Shown piece after piece: positions 48,120 through 60,300 of a DNA stretch of 60,377 nt. The notes under the pieces are model-generated. The model was not told where the DNA came from. It did no database searches and saw only the letters and a list, made by a program, of their open reading frames with translations. Position 1 is the first letter of the stretch, and the number at the start of each line of letters is the position of its first letter. Position numbers and translations under genes: made by a program. The stretch comes from Tubiluchus corallicola (Eukaryota; Priapulida; Priapulimorpha; Priapulimorphida; Tubiluchidae): positions 188,001 through 248,377 of the forward strand of contig JAQGDQ010000352.1 of assembly GCA_030141605.1 (NCBI GenBank), in the 5' to 3' direction.

Positions 48120-48295
48120 GCAAATTTAGCACATGCCCTTTAGCGGAAGTGTGCTATATTCGGTTAGTGGCGTACTCTGCGCTCTACACCCGTCACTATG
48201 GAGTGTGGGTCCAATAAGCATTGGGCCTGTAGGGCGTGAAGTACACCGCCAGCCGAAGCAAGACACTTCCGCTAATACGCATGTGCTAAATTTGC
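48120..48295. repeat. 176-bp near-palindromic foldback element
   Basis: The left arm begins GCAAATTTAGCACATGCCCT and the right arm ends with its complement, 31 of 33 outer bases matching. The inner arms stay alignable to about 70 bp each, leaving a loop of about 30 bp around 48200-48225. There is no coding content. It has the size and form of a MITE or foldback unit. Confidence 0.8.
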
Positions 48296-48345
48296 GGAAA
48301 AAGCCGTGTCCTACTTGGGCAGCCCATGTACGCCAATTGCCCTAC

Positions 48346-49161
48346 TTCAAGAGTTTTCAAGAGTTTTATTCATTTTCCACATTGCATCATTACAATTAGC
48401 ATTAAAATACAGATAATTTTCCATTTGAGCAAATATAAATATAAATATGAATAAATGCAATATTATTAAGAAATTTCATAATGCGGGATATACATGTGCA
48501 AATTTCATTACAGAATAATTTTTGATGCATACAGTTTGAGCCTAAAAGCATAGCTTGACAGGCCAAACTGTATGTGGAAATCTTAAAAAAAATGGGGGGG
48601 GGGAGTAGTGAATGAAAGATGAAATGGAGCGAGAAACTAAGAAAAACTGTGATCATGGTTACAAAGTGTTCAGTATCCTGTTAAACATAGTCACGTTATA
48701 TTAAGATTACTGTAGCAAAAAATGCAGGTTATTACCATTATCAAATTGTGTTACTCTTCAATACTTTTGAAATATTTCTTTTCTGACGGTTTTTTTAAAA
48801 GTTAAAAGGGAGTGACTACATTTCGAATTGCGGCTTAGTCTGTTCCATAGGACTGGCCCCATATAGCTGATGAAGTGTTTCGCCATATTTGTTCTACAAC
48901 GTCTTGGTATATATTCATTATGTCTGGTATTGTATTTTTTTACATTTATCTTGACTGGATTTTCAAAAAAAGTTGGAAATAAGTTGTTGTTGGTTCTATA
49001 CATGTATATACATCCATTAAAATTAATAACATCATCCAGAAGTAATATTTGACATTGCTTAAAATGTGTAGTAGTAATTGTGCTCCTTTTGTCTAGTTTG
49101 AAGATGACACGTAAAAATTTTCGTTGTAAAACTTCGGCTAATGTCCTACTCTGCTCCCAAC
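48346..49161 (-). mobile_element. LINE 3' portion (ORF2 C-terminus and 3' UTR)
   Basis: The minus strand, 49140-48758, reads an ORF2 end: 'LQRKFLRVIFKLDKRS' to 'LLTFKKTVRKEIFQKY' and a stop. A 370-bp 3' UTR follows, with tail repeats of the form GAATAAAACTCTTGAAAACT at 48346-48375. No frameshift is seen within the retained coding part. The RT core is absent, so it is 5' truncated near 49140. Its 3' half is nearly identical to 33636-34140. Confidence 0.88.
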
Positions 49162-49268
49162 AGAGCCGCACGTTGCATGCAGTCAATAGTATCGCTTCGT
49201 TTGCGTTTGTTGTAGTATTCTGTGTGTGCTGTTGTCAATAAAATTTACAGTCATTTCTCATTTGTTTC

Positions 49269-52200
49269 ATGATGAACGTTCAGCTAATTACGTTGAATAA
49301 TGGCCAGAAAATACCGCAACTTGGGTTCGGGACATGGCTGGTATTATTTTTTCTTCCTCACTGTTTTCTCGTCTGCTATTTTTGGCAAACTCTATGTTGC
49401 TTTCAGGATTTCGTTGCAATAACACCGTTGTCATTTTTTGAGATATGTCCGAACATAGCTGACCAATTCTCACAAATGAATAGTTACTAGTCAGTTACTG
49501 TTAGCTCCTGACGTATGAACTTCGAATATTCCAGGTGCACACTGCAGATTTAAAAAAAACGCTGATGCCAACTGCAGTTAAACACCGCCCAAAGAGTCTA
49601 TTTATTTTACCTGTTTCGCCTGCGAGAGGTTGTGAGTTCAGTTCCCCAGCTGGCTTACACTAAGCTTTTAAAATGTACTACTGGCTGTTGTTAATCAAGC
49701 AAGCAGAACTGCTACAGCAAACTACCACCCGCACTAATGCTGATTTTCTTAGCCACGGTGCCTACACAGAAAATGGTCATATACGTGTTTAGGGCAGCGC
49801 TGGATACACTCAAATAAATCATTTTGTGTAATTTTGTTTGTAATGCATTGCTAAATTGTTAAACTACTTACTAATTGGGTTCTAGCAAAACACAACATTA
49901 AACAAAATGCAGTTAGACTTCCATAGAAAGTGTATTATAATGCAAAAGAATGCAATTATCAGTTGAACATTGCATAGTAGAAACAAGCCCTAGGGAGGCC
50001 TTGAGATAATAAATAGCTGGTTGTTATAGCTCGTTGCAGGCAAAATTCTCTGACATTAAGTTTGCACCCAGGTGCCTGAAGGCATATAAATTGCAAATAA
50101 ATCTCACATTATACAAATGGCTAGCATTTATCAGTCAGTCGGAGAAGCAAAAACATAATTAACAAAATAACGTGATGTACTTTTTTTATGCATCCAGTTA
50201 AGTAAAAATGTTGATAAAATAAAAAAAGGCTTTGAGCCAAGCAAAAAATCGTCATTATAATGAAACATTTGTCGTTAAGTGAAAAAAAGGTGTCAAATGT
50301 TTAGCATCATTAAAACAAAACATCGCTAAACAGGGAGTTATGAAGCAAGGACTTACTGCACTTTGTTTGTGTCCTGTTTGTCCTATTGAAATTTAATAAA
50401 TTGGAATTGGAATTCTGATATTAATAGGCAAAAGCAGGGCAGGTCAACCAGGCAGTGAAAGATGCAATCGATACAGGTTACCGTCATATAGACACAGCAT
50501 ATGCTTATGAGAATGAAGAAGAAGTTGGATCGGCCATCAAGGCCAAAATTGAAGATGGAACAGTGACCAGAGAACAGTTATGGGTAACAAGCAAGGTGTG
50601 TTTTTCGTGACTTTTTCATGTAGCTTTGCGAGTTTTTTGTACCAAGCGCTTCTGTTCGCAAAAAATTTGCTGATTATAGTTATAAATTTTTAGTATGTTA
50701 AAAGTTATTTTTTCAGCATTGAGATTGGCTAGAATTCTCTGTAACCTGTCCAAAGTGTCAAACCTTTTTTATCATTATTTGTTGCTATAGCAACCTATTT
50801 TTCACTCAAAGAAGTCTTCATATGCTTTGAGAAGCTTTGGAAACATTTTTTGCAACTAATTAACGTTTAAAGTGTTTTTAGATCTTCCGAAACGTATTTA
50901 ATTACCAGTTTTTTTCTTTTTTTATATTTGGGCCTCCTGTAAGTCAAAATATGGCATGACACAACCATTCACCTTAACCTGTTTCTTTTTTATAGTTGTG
51001 GAATACTTTTCATAGTAGAGCTAAAGTTTTCGAAGCCATTGACATACAATTGAAGAAATTGCAGCTGGAGTACCTTGACATGTACTTAATGCATTGGCCA
51101 ATGAGCTATGTGGTGAGTGACTCAGAACTAGAATCAAATTAATTACAAGTTAATGGCAATAATGATTTTTAATTCGTTTGAAAGGCCTGAAAAAATTTTT
51201 GTAATTTTTTGATCAGTTATACTGTAACTATAAAGCTAGAAAATACTCTTCATAAATTAAAATAAAGCTTAAAAATTTGTCTTGTAATTTTATATCACCT
51301 AAGTGCTGTCTTATTGTGCACAGGGCTAGTGTTAGCAGTTCTGTATAAAACTAGTAAATTTAAACTCCAGCGATGACCTCTCGATGTAACCATTTTGGCA
51401 AGTCTTTTGAAACAAGTTTAAATAACAGATAATGTGGCATGAAGTTTGGAAAAATAATCAAAGCATTTGTAGCACACAGTTCACTCACTAAGCAAATATA
51501 TAAATTACTGTATCTTATCGATAAGATTAAAAATACGTTTTTGGTGAGTCTGTGGTGCACACTGGGAAGGTGAGTCAGCGACATTTTACCAATTGGCATG
51601 GAGTTTTAAATTACTAAGAATTTTTGCTAGTTAAATAAGGTTTTTAAGCAGGTAAGTGCAATGCTAGTTTTTTGGGACATAGTTTAAAGTTTTTTTCTTC
51701 CTTTTTAAGTAACAATGTTCTGGTAGTGATGTGTTAATTTGCGAATCAAAATAAACACTACTATAATTGTACTGGTAACACTTAACGTAAGATCTTTGTT
51801 AATAATAGGTTTTCAAATGTTGTGTTTGATGTGAATTTCTATTGTTTTACAGGAAGGAGGAGAAATCTTTCCCAAAGATGCCAACGGAAAATTTCGGTTT
51901 CATAACATTCATTTTGTTGAATCGTGGAAAGTAAGAATGAGTTTTACCATGTTAACAGAATTATGTTATGCATATCCAGTAGTGCTAGATCGAGGTTCAT
52001 TTATTCATGTTCACACAAAGGGGTCAGCACATATTTGAGGGTCACGTTTACCGTAATTATACTAATTTTTGTTTGAATTCAAAGGCTACTATCATAATTA
52101 GTGAAGAACCTTTCTCTTAAAATATGAGAGAACTCTCCAAAGACTTTTCATTTTTAACCCAAATAATATGACATTCAGTGCTTTATCTTTCCCATAAAGG

Positions 52201-55200
52201 GTTTGCAACAATGTCACGACTGGCTTTGACTGCAGTTTTGCAATTGTAATAAAGCAGTTCTGACGTGCTCCGCAACCACTTTCTAGGACCGGGGTGCCTG
52301 TCGTCAGTTTGAACTGTGAGATTAACTAAGCTGTGAACTTTTTAAATTTCAAGTCTTGTTTTGCTTTCACATTTATTGTTAGTTCTGTACACGTGACACA
52401 ACGTCAGTATCTTTCTTTTCAAAAAGAAAAACGGAACACTTTAGACGTAGAAAGTGCTTGTTTTCTAGACCCAAATTAAAGACAAAAAGGGCAACTTATA
52501 CTTTTACAAACAGATATATTTTTAATGTAGATTACCATAAATATTTTATCTTTTATTGCTATTTTTTGGTTTTATCTTCATTTTAAATTTATTTAATACA
52601 AAAATTTTACTCTGTTTTATACACATTTTAGTACCCAAGGATTTGTCTTTTTGAAGTTTTTATATGATGTTTTGTAAGTTTATTAACAGCTGTAATTTAA
52701 ATTGAAATGTAAATTAACTTGTTTAAACATTGTTCTCAATTTATACTAAATTCTTATAACGTCGTAATTGTAAAGTAGTCATGGAGAATAGCAACTTCTT
52801 TTTATCAATAAAAGACTTTGACTGACTTACTTAATTATTTACTTACCAAACACTAATCATTGCCTATTGTCATTATATTAGATTATTAATAAGATGACAA
52901 CTCTACATATTGTAATTTGTTGAAAGTTGATTTTTTGATGATTTATTGATTTATTTATTGACTACGAAGTCAAGTGACAGACAATACAATACAATACAGT
53001 AAAATTTATATATAACTAGCAAAGGCCCTGCAAAAGATTTTGCGTATAAATACACGTGTAATCAATAATACGCGAACATCCTACATAGTCCTCAAAAATA
53101 TGCGAACATCCTGCCTACTTACCTAACGCAAAGCCTGTAGCAGCTTTTTGCTGAATTAAAGCTATAAGATTATAGACAGAGTACAATGGATGACGTCACT
53201 ACAATGGCATGCGTCAGCAGTTTTCTAAGCGAAAATTGCCGAAAATAGAACACCTAATTAACTCGTCGATACTCCTCTCGGTGGACCTGTCCTAACATAT
53301 GTCTTACATCATCGAATAGCCCTGTTCTTCCTCTTTCTGATGAGCCGTGTATCTCCTTCCGAGAGTCCCACCAGGCGCCGCTGGAACGTTTTTGCCGCAG
53401 GCTGTTTGGTCAAAATTTCGAAAAAATCGCGACTTGGGTCCGGGAAAACGCCCGTTATGGGACGCCATGGCCCTCTCGCGAATTCTAAATAGGCCTATCA
53501 CACCCACCGCTGAACGGGCTATCTATCCATACCCAGCACCACCCTCGGCCCATTCACGTTCTCTACATCTCAGCCATATAACTTTTGCAAAAAACGGCCG
53601 AAAAATGGCCATTTTTCGAGGTTTTTCGCCCGCCCCCCGTTCCTCCCGGTGGGCCCGATACGAAAAATAAACCATCAATGGCACGACACTAGATCGAGAC
53701 CTTTCGTTTGATGTATAGATCACTGCAAATGGTGCCCTCGTCGAAGCTGTAGCCTTGAATCTTATATATAAATATTAGATACAGTACAATACAATCAATA
53801 CAATGCATTAAAATACAATACAATACAATGTAATATAATATAATGCAACACAATATACAATAAACCAAAATAATTGGTTTAGTATCATCACACATTTTAC
53901 ATAAGAATGGTACATCTAAAGAAAAAGAAAGGACCATTTTAATGATAAAATAGTTATTGTTTCGAAAAAACAACGCAACTACATTATTAGATATATATAT
54001 ATATATAACAGTTTTGCTTCTGTCTTCACAGGCTATGGAAGACGTTTTGAAATCAGGAAAAGTCCGTGGCATTGGACTGTCAAATTTCAACAGTGAACAA
54101 GTTCAAGAAATTATTGATACGTGCTCAGTGAAACCTGCTATCTTACAAGTATGCCAAGTTTTTGCTTGAAAAACATCTGGCCAACATACCGACTATCATT
54201 TTTTTAAATGTTTTGCTCAACACAGATGGTTGAGGAAACAGTTCTTATTAACTTTTGCATTGATTTTTTTTACTTTTTCAGTTATTGTGTGCGCTCATTT
54301 GTCTATAAAATACTATCACATGCTTGCTCTATTGCTTATTGATTTAGTCTGTAACACGTTTATATTTATATCATATTTAATTATAATATTATATTTAATA
54401 GGTGATAAATTATTTACCTACCTACTTACCGTATATACTCGCATATAAGCCTACATCGCATATAAGCCGACCCCCTAAAACTGCTTTAAAATGGCCAGTT
54501 TTTGCAAAAACCCGTATATAAGCCGACCATCAACTTGTCTCATCCATGTTGCCAATTCTGCAGAGAGGGAAGTCACCACCAACCTTTCTTTGATCAATAA
54601 CATACTTTTGAAAACCCAAAAGTTTATGTTCATATTGTGATGGCAATTTTTGTGCAATTTTCGTTCTCTGTCTCAAACTTATAGAGTGTCTGTTCAGAAA
54701 ACGTGTACACCAATATGTTCCTCTATAAGCCACGTGACCCTCGTCTCCCCACGCGCTGCCTACCAATTGGCTGATGACGTCGGCTTCACCACTAGCTGTA
54801 GCTTGGTTACGGCTCGCAACTGGTGACACACAGTGGTGTATTGCTAAATAAAAAGTAGGTGGACGGCTAGTCTCAAGACTTACCATTTTACATTCACAAA
54901 TTTGAAAGAAATTGACATTATTTAAAACCGTTTTTTGAAAAAATGAAAACAAGTAGATTTAATATTAAACCCGTATACATTTTTAATATTTTTTATCTAA
55001 TGAATACAAAAAGCAGACATTTATTGAAATGTGAATTTTTTCTAAAAAAAAGTGGGTGGACGGCGATCCCCCTCCAATACGCCACTGGTGACACACAACC
55101 AAATAAAGAGTCAGATAGCTATGAAAATGTGTGGCTGGAAAATTGGCATTAGTGTCTGTCCTTGTGTTCATTTTGTTTCATGCGCATATAAGCCGACCCC

Positions 55201-55521
55201 CTGATTTCAGTATTGTATTTTATAGTTCTAAATTCGGCTTATATGCGAGTATATACGGTACTTACTAAAGAAATTTTCATGCAGTTTGTGTAAGCCAAGC
55301 ATAATTGTAATGGACCTGTATTAAGTTTTTTTACTCCCAAAGTGTGCTGCCACCTATTGGCAAGAATATGCTATTTTTACAAGAAACTGGTACTTCGATA
55401 TTGACTTTTTGCAGGTGGAAAACAATCCTTATCTTAATCAGAAGAAGCTGATGGAATTTTGTGCAAAACGTGATATAAAAATGACTGCATACTCATCTCT
55501 TGGCAACCCAGCTGTGCCTTG
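49269..55521 (+). CDS. Aldo-keto reductase, six exons seen, C-terminus missing
   Basis: The exons are 49269-49340, 50428-50595, 50996-51112, 51853-51930, 54032-54148 and 55415-55521. All have GT/AG borders; the first five are whole-codon exons and the sixth ends in phase 2. They give 219 residues of a family normally about 310-320 long. AKR landmarks are [33 protein letters not shown] (catalytic Asp and Tyr), WVTSKLWN (catalytic Lys), LMHWP (catalytic His), [10 protein letters not shown] and VENNPYL. The full tetrad is present, so NADPH-dependent carbonyl reduction is expected in the cytosol. The last 90-100 residues (NADPH 2'-phosphate loop) were not found before the BEL/Pao element, so they lie beyond the window or are lost. 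Subfamily is uncertain (AKR1-like). Confidence 0.92.
51268..51720 (+). repeat. Dispersed repeat family S, copy 2
   Basis: Matches 30525-30615 plus 30900-31240 without the extra insert seen there. It lies in intron 3 of the aldo-keto reductase gene. Confidence 0.6.
52400..52840 (+). mobile_element. Possible LINE 3' UTR and tail
   Basis: AT-rich sequence ends in AATAAAAGACTTTGACTGAC at about 52807-52830, in the style of a CR1-type 3' tail with short tandem GACTTTGACTGAC. No coding part is visible. It lies in intron 4 of the aldo-keto reductase gene. Confidence 0.3.
53016..53765 (+). repeat. Dispersed repeat family R, copy 2 (~750 bp)
   Basis: Same orientation as 25695-26410. It starts AACTAGCAAAGGCCCTGCAA and ends near GCTGTAGCCTTGAATC before ATATA-rich sequence. 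Differences are scattered, so the copies are old. It lies in intron 4 of the aldo-keto reductase gene. Confidence 0.75.
54427..55260 (-). mobile_element. Deleted Tigger/pogo transposon with transposase fragment
   Basis: Perfect 25-bp terminal repeats including the TA target lie at 54427-54451 and, inverted, 55236-55260; they begin TACCGTATATACTCGCATAT. Sub-terminal GCATATAAGCCGACCCCCT units repeat at 54458 and 55183. The minus strand carries a fragment at about 54750-54530 ('[11 protein letters not shown]'-like helix-turn-helix wording and 'IGNMDETS'), which is the CENP-B/DDE boundary of Tigger transposases, including the first catalytic Asp. The remaining DDE domain is gone. It lies in intron 5 of the aldo-keto reductase gene. 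Confidence 0.9.
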
Positions 55522-55613
55522 GTAACTGATGTTATCCATTTTAAAAACAGGGAATAACTTTTAGTGTCACCATTGTGTATGGATAATTTATTGGGGTTTT
55601 ACTGTTACTTTAA

Positions 55614-56198
55614 TGAAGAAAAACGGGATGATTTTTCATATCTTACCCGATTTTGAAGTGCGATAAAAAGTATGTATTTTAGCACCTATAATAATGCCAA
55701 AGCATTTCGTTTAATTAAATAATAGGTTTAAAACTTAATTAATGGCAGGCAAGCCCAACTATCACAATTGAACATAATTTTCAACAGCACAAACATTCCA
55801 CTATCGTGTTGCACATGTTTTCAAAAGCAAAAATTTAAGTACATTCAGTGTGATGTACAAACATGCAATAAATATTAAGTTTAATATTCAAATTTCAAGT
55901 TTACAAAAATGTTCGTGCATGAGCTGTCATACGTCTACACTACATCACTACCAAACACCTCTGAACTAAGAGGTAGAGCACCTGTTTTTGGAGCATCGCA
56001 TTTCCTAGATGCAGGCACTAGTGCCCATATAACTAGCAAATTTAACAGCGAAAGAACTAGTGGCACAAGTAAAAATTGTAATTCTGTGATAATGATTCTT
56101 TCAGAATAGCCATTCTTGAAAAAATAGCATGTTCCCTTTCAATATTTTGTAGATCATATTGTTTTGAGCTATAGTTTAAGATTGGGTCCGGTTTTCCT
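55614..56198 (-). mobile_element. TTAA-flanked MITE, copy 4 (full length, 585 bp)
   Basis: TTAA lies at 55610-55613 and 56199-56202. The right end GGGTCCGGTTTTCCT is identical to copy 2; the left end has TGAAGAAAAACGGGATGATT. The body aligns with copies 1-3. It starts about 90 bp after the last reductase exon seen. Confidence 0.85.
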
Positions 56199-56337
56199 TT
56201 AAAATTAAATTATTTTACTGCATTTTTTAAATCAAATGCCTACTAGATATTTAGTTAATTTGAAACTGCGATTGTGTTCGAAATAAATGATGTAATAATA
56301 TTTATAATAATAATAATAACAATAATAATAATACCGT

Positions 56338-57255
56338 TGTAGTCACAGAAAACACTGTAAACAGAGGTTAATACCACTGAATGCTTTATTAACATAATTA
56401 GTATGTCCAGTATAACATAAATGTTCAACAGCTCCCATAAGTGGATTAACCTGACTGTTCAGAGCACAGGTGTGTAATGACAGACAAGTGACTAGCAGGT
56501 AACAAACAGAAAAGCTGGCCAAAACCAAAAGCTTTACATTCACGTCACAGATGGCGCCTCGTGCACGATAAGTAAGATTAACAAAAAGAATGCTAAGCCT
56601 GCTACACCCGGCTCCTAATGAGCGCTTATAAAGTGGTCATTACAATAATCTGCTTGTAAGTCACTGACAATATTACATGAACTCTGAACAGTAACACTTA
56701 GATGCTATTTAGTACAACTAAATATTTCAGTCAAAACTGAACAATCACACAGTTTGATAGTTAACACTATTCCAGTGAAACACTTTGAGTGAAATAATTC
56801 CAAACATGAAAGTTACAGATAAATACTGTTAGCTAAAGCACTACAAAGCAATGAATCAAATAACGAATCGATAATAAGATACGATGTAATAAAACAGAAT
56901 CTGATGCAATAGTGACTTGATAGCTTATAACAGTTAGCAAAGGCAAATGTCGTTCAATGCTAAGTTCTATGTAACACATCATATAAATTTTAGAATTACA
57001 TTATCACAAAGTTGGCATACTGCCAAGTGATAGAATTTAATGTTAATTTTGTCTGAAAGATTTAAGCAAATATTTGACATACATTTCAAATTACTGGCAA
57101 TTAATTTGGCAAAATTGTAAACTAAATCACACATTCATGAATAACACTTAATTCACAAAATTAACACAGAATCAAATTTTTCGCATAACAGCGAACTATT
57201 GCAGCATCAAATTTAAATAACTAAATAATACAGGCAAGGTCATTTCTCACCAACA
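56338..57255 (-). repeat. Candidate LTR of the BEL/Pao element (~918 bp)
   Basis: On the minus strand it would run from TGTTGGTGAGAAATGACC (57255) to GTGACTACA (56338), with TG...CA ends. It carries a TATAAG box near 56626-56631 and an AATAAA near 56384-56389 in the right order for U3-R-U5. I do not see a clear polypurine tract next to 57255 and the partner LTR is outside the window, so the borders are tentative. Confidence 0.45.
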
Positions 57256-57356
57256 ATACTGCAGTCATTAGGTCAAATAAACGTAACTATATATGACAAA
57301 TATGAAATAATTCGTACTTTAGAATTAAAGTGTATATCAACACATTACACAGAATT

Positions 57357-60300
57357 TTACTCAGCTTCTTCGAGGAGACATAGCTTAGTTATTGGTCTAA
57401 GCAATGTCGTAGATGGGTTCTTCACCATAACTGATCTCACGAGTCCATCCGGAGCTGGAAATACTTCGGTGATTCTGCCTGCTGTCCATTGATTCCGAGC
57501 AGCATTCTCATCAACGACCAGAACCAAATCATTCTCTTTAAAGTTTCTTTTTACAGTCAGCCATTTCTGACGTTGTTGCAAGTTTGGAATGTATTCCTTG
57601 ACCCAGCGGCGCCAGAAGATGTTGACGAGATACTGGCACTGCCTCCATCGCCTTTTCAGCATAGAGTCGTCTTTGCAGAAGATGCCTGGTGGCAAATTTG
57701 GGCAAGGTCGCTGTAGAATGAGGTCATTTGGCGTTAATGGTCTGAAGTCATTTGGGTCATTGGAAAACTCCGTTAAAGGTCTGTTGTTCATGATGAACTC
57801 GGCTTCAGCAATCAAAGTCAGCAAGACTTCATCAGTAATGGTTTGTTCCTTCAACAGTTGCCGGAAGATGCCACGGAAAGATCTGATACACCTGTCCCAA
57901 ACACCACCATGGTGACTGGCCCCTGCAGTGTTGAAGGTCCATTTTACACCCCTTTGCACCATATGCTTGTTTAATTTTTCTTCATTCCACAGTTGTAGAG
58001 CTTCACGAAGTTTACGCTCACCACCAATGAAGTTTGTCCCTCTGTCAGTCCAGACTTCCAGCACCTCTCCTCTTCTACATATGATTCTTCGAAATGCGTT
58101 GATGAAGGAGTCGGTGTCAAGATTGTGCGTGATCTCTATATGAACAGCTCTGGTGGCCATGCATGTAGCAAGGCACCCATAGCGCTTGATGGTAGAACGG
58201 CCTTGTCTAACATATATCGGCCCGAAAAAGTCGATTCCTATTCTGGAAAATGGAGGATCGTATGGCTTAATCCTTGCAGTCGGAAGATCTGCCATTAACT
58301 GCTCGGCAGGCCGGGAGCGTTCTTTCTTGCATTTGAAGCACCGAGACAAAACTCTTCTTACTGCGCTTTTCCCCTTAATAATGTAATACTTCAGTCTCAT
58401 CTGGGAAAGAACGTAGTCTCTGCCTAAATGAGCATATGATTCATGATAATATTGAATCAGCAAGTCAGTTATGTGATGTTTGTAGGGAAGAATCAGTGGA
58501 TATTTGTAACCATAGTTGAAGCTACCTCTGGTTAGTCTTCCATAAACTCTCAGTAGGCCTTCGGCATCCACGAAGGGTCTGATGCCATACAGAGGACTGG
58601 ACTTTAGGTGATTCTTCTCTTTATTAAGTGATTCTTTATTACCTGGTAATGCGGGAGACATCAGTTTTATCTCTTCTCGAAATGCAATCTTCTGCACCAG
58701 ATGAATAATGGATTTCTCTGCTTCTTCCAGATCACCATATCGCAGATGCTTCCCTATCTTTCCATGGTAACCTGTTCCCTTGTTCTTCAAGTAATGCTTA
58801 TACTTGATGAACCAAGCTACAGAATTACGGAGTTTTTCCCATGAAGAGAAATAAGTTAGCAACTCGTCTATTGGCTCTTCTTGGATGGCCAAGTTGATCT
58901 GCACTTTCTTCACTTCTTCATGGTCATCAGGTACTGGGAATAGTGTTGGCTGTGCTGGCCACTCAGCTTCTGTTTTCCAGAGAAAAGGAGGACCCTTGAA
59001 CCATCTGTGGTCTGCAGATAGCTGTTCTGCCTTTATGCCTCTTGTTATGTCATCTGCAACATTCTGCGAAGAACTGACATACCGCCATTGACTAACATCT
59101 GAACCACAATGAATCTCAGCGAGTCTATTGGCCACATACACTTGGAACCTCTTCTTTTCATTTTGGATGAATTTCAAAACTGATGTTGAATCAGTCCAGA
59201 AAACAACAGCATCTATTTTGATGTCCAAAGCTTCTAGAATTGTTTTGTTCATTCTGACAGCAATAACTGAAGCTTGCAATTCTAATCTCGGCACAGTTTG
59301 TGTTTTCAGAGGAGCTACTCTGCTCTTAGCTGTTAGCAGACAACAATGAATCTGTCCCTGCTGATTAACAAACCGAACATAGGAGCATACTCCATAGGCA
59401 TCATTCGAGGCATCACTAAAATGATGCAGTTGGGTGGATGCAACAGGTCCGAAATTGATGAGTTTGATACATCTCGGAATTTTCAGGTCATTAAGACTGC
59501 TCAAGCTAGTAGTCCACTTTAGCCACTTAGCTTCTAGATCATCTGGGATATGCTCATCCCAATTAAGCTTTAGCTTGCACAAGTGCTGGAGTAAGACCTT
59601 GGCTGGTAGAATCACAGCACATAAGAAACCCAAAGGGTCAAACAATGATGATGTCTCAGACAGGATACCTCGCCTCGTGGTAGGTTTGCCCTTCAGAACA
59701 GACTTGAATTGAAATACATCATCTTGAGTGTTCCATCTAATTCCAAGGGCACTCTCTATTGGTGGATCAGCTAGCTTCTGTTGCAAGTCCAGAATAGGTT
59801 TGGCTCTTTCCGATTCCGGAATTTCTTTGATAACAGCCTCTCTGTTACTAAGGAACTTTGTCAAGTGGAAACCGCCTCTCTGCAGTAGTTCCGTGAGGCT
59901 ATTTGCTAGTCTTACTGCTTCATACTCTGTGCTGACAGACTTTAACAGATCGTCAACATAAAAATTGTTCTTTACAGCATACAGTGTTGCAGCATCAAAA
60001 TCATGAGCATTGTCATCAGCTGTCTTTCTGACTGCCAGATTGGCACAAAATGGTGATGAGATACAACCAAACAAGTGAACAGACATGTGGTAGTCTACTG
60101 GACTGTCGCCAATCTGAGCGCCATCATCATACCACAAGAATCTCAGCATGTCATACTGTGAAGGATCTACGAGGACCTGGTTGAACATGCCCTCGATGTC
60201 TGCACAAATAGCAACTTCATGCTCTCGGAACCGTAGCAATACATCTAATAAATTTGATGTCAGATTCGGTCCAGACATTATAACATCATTCAGAGATATG

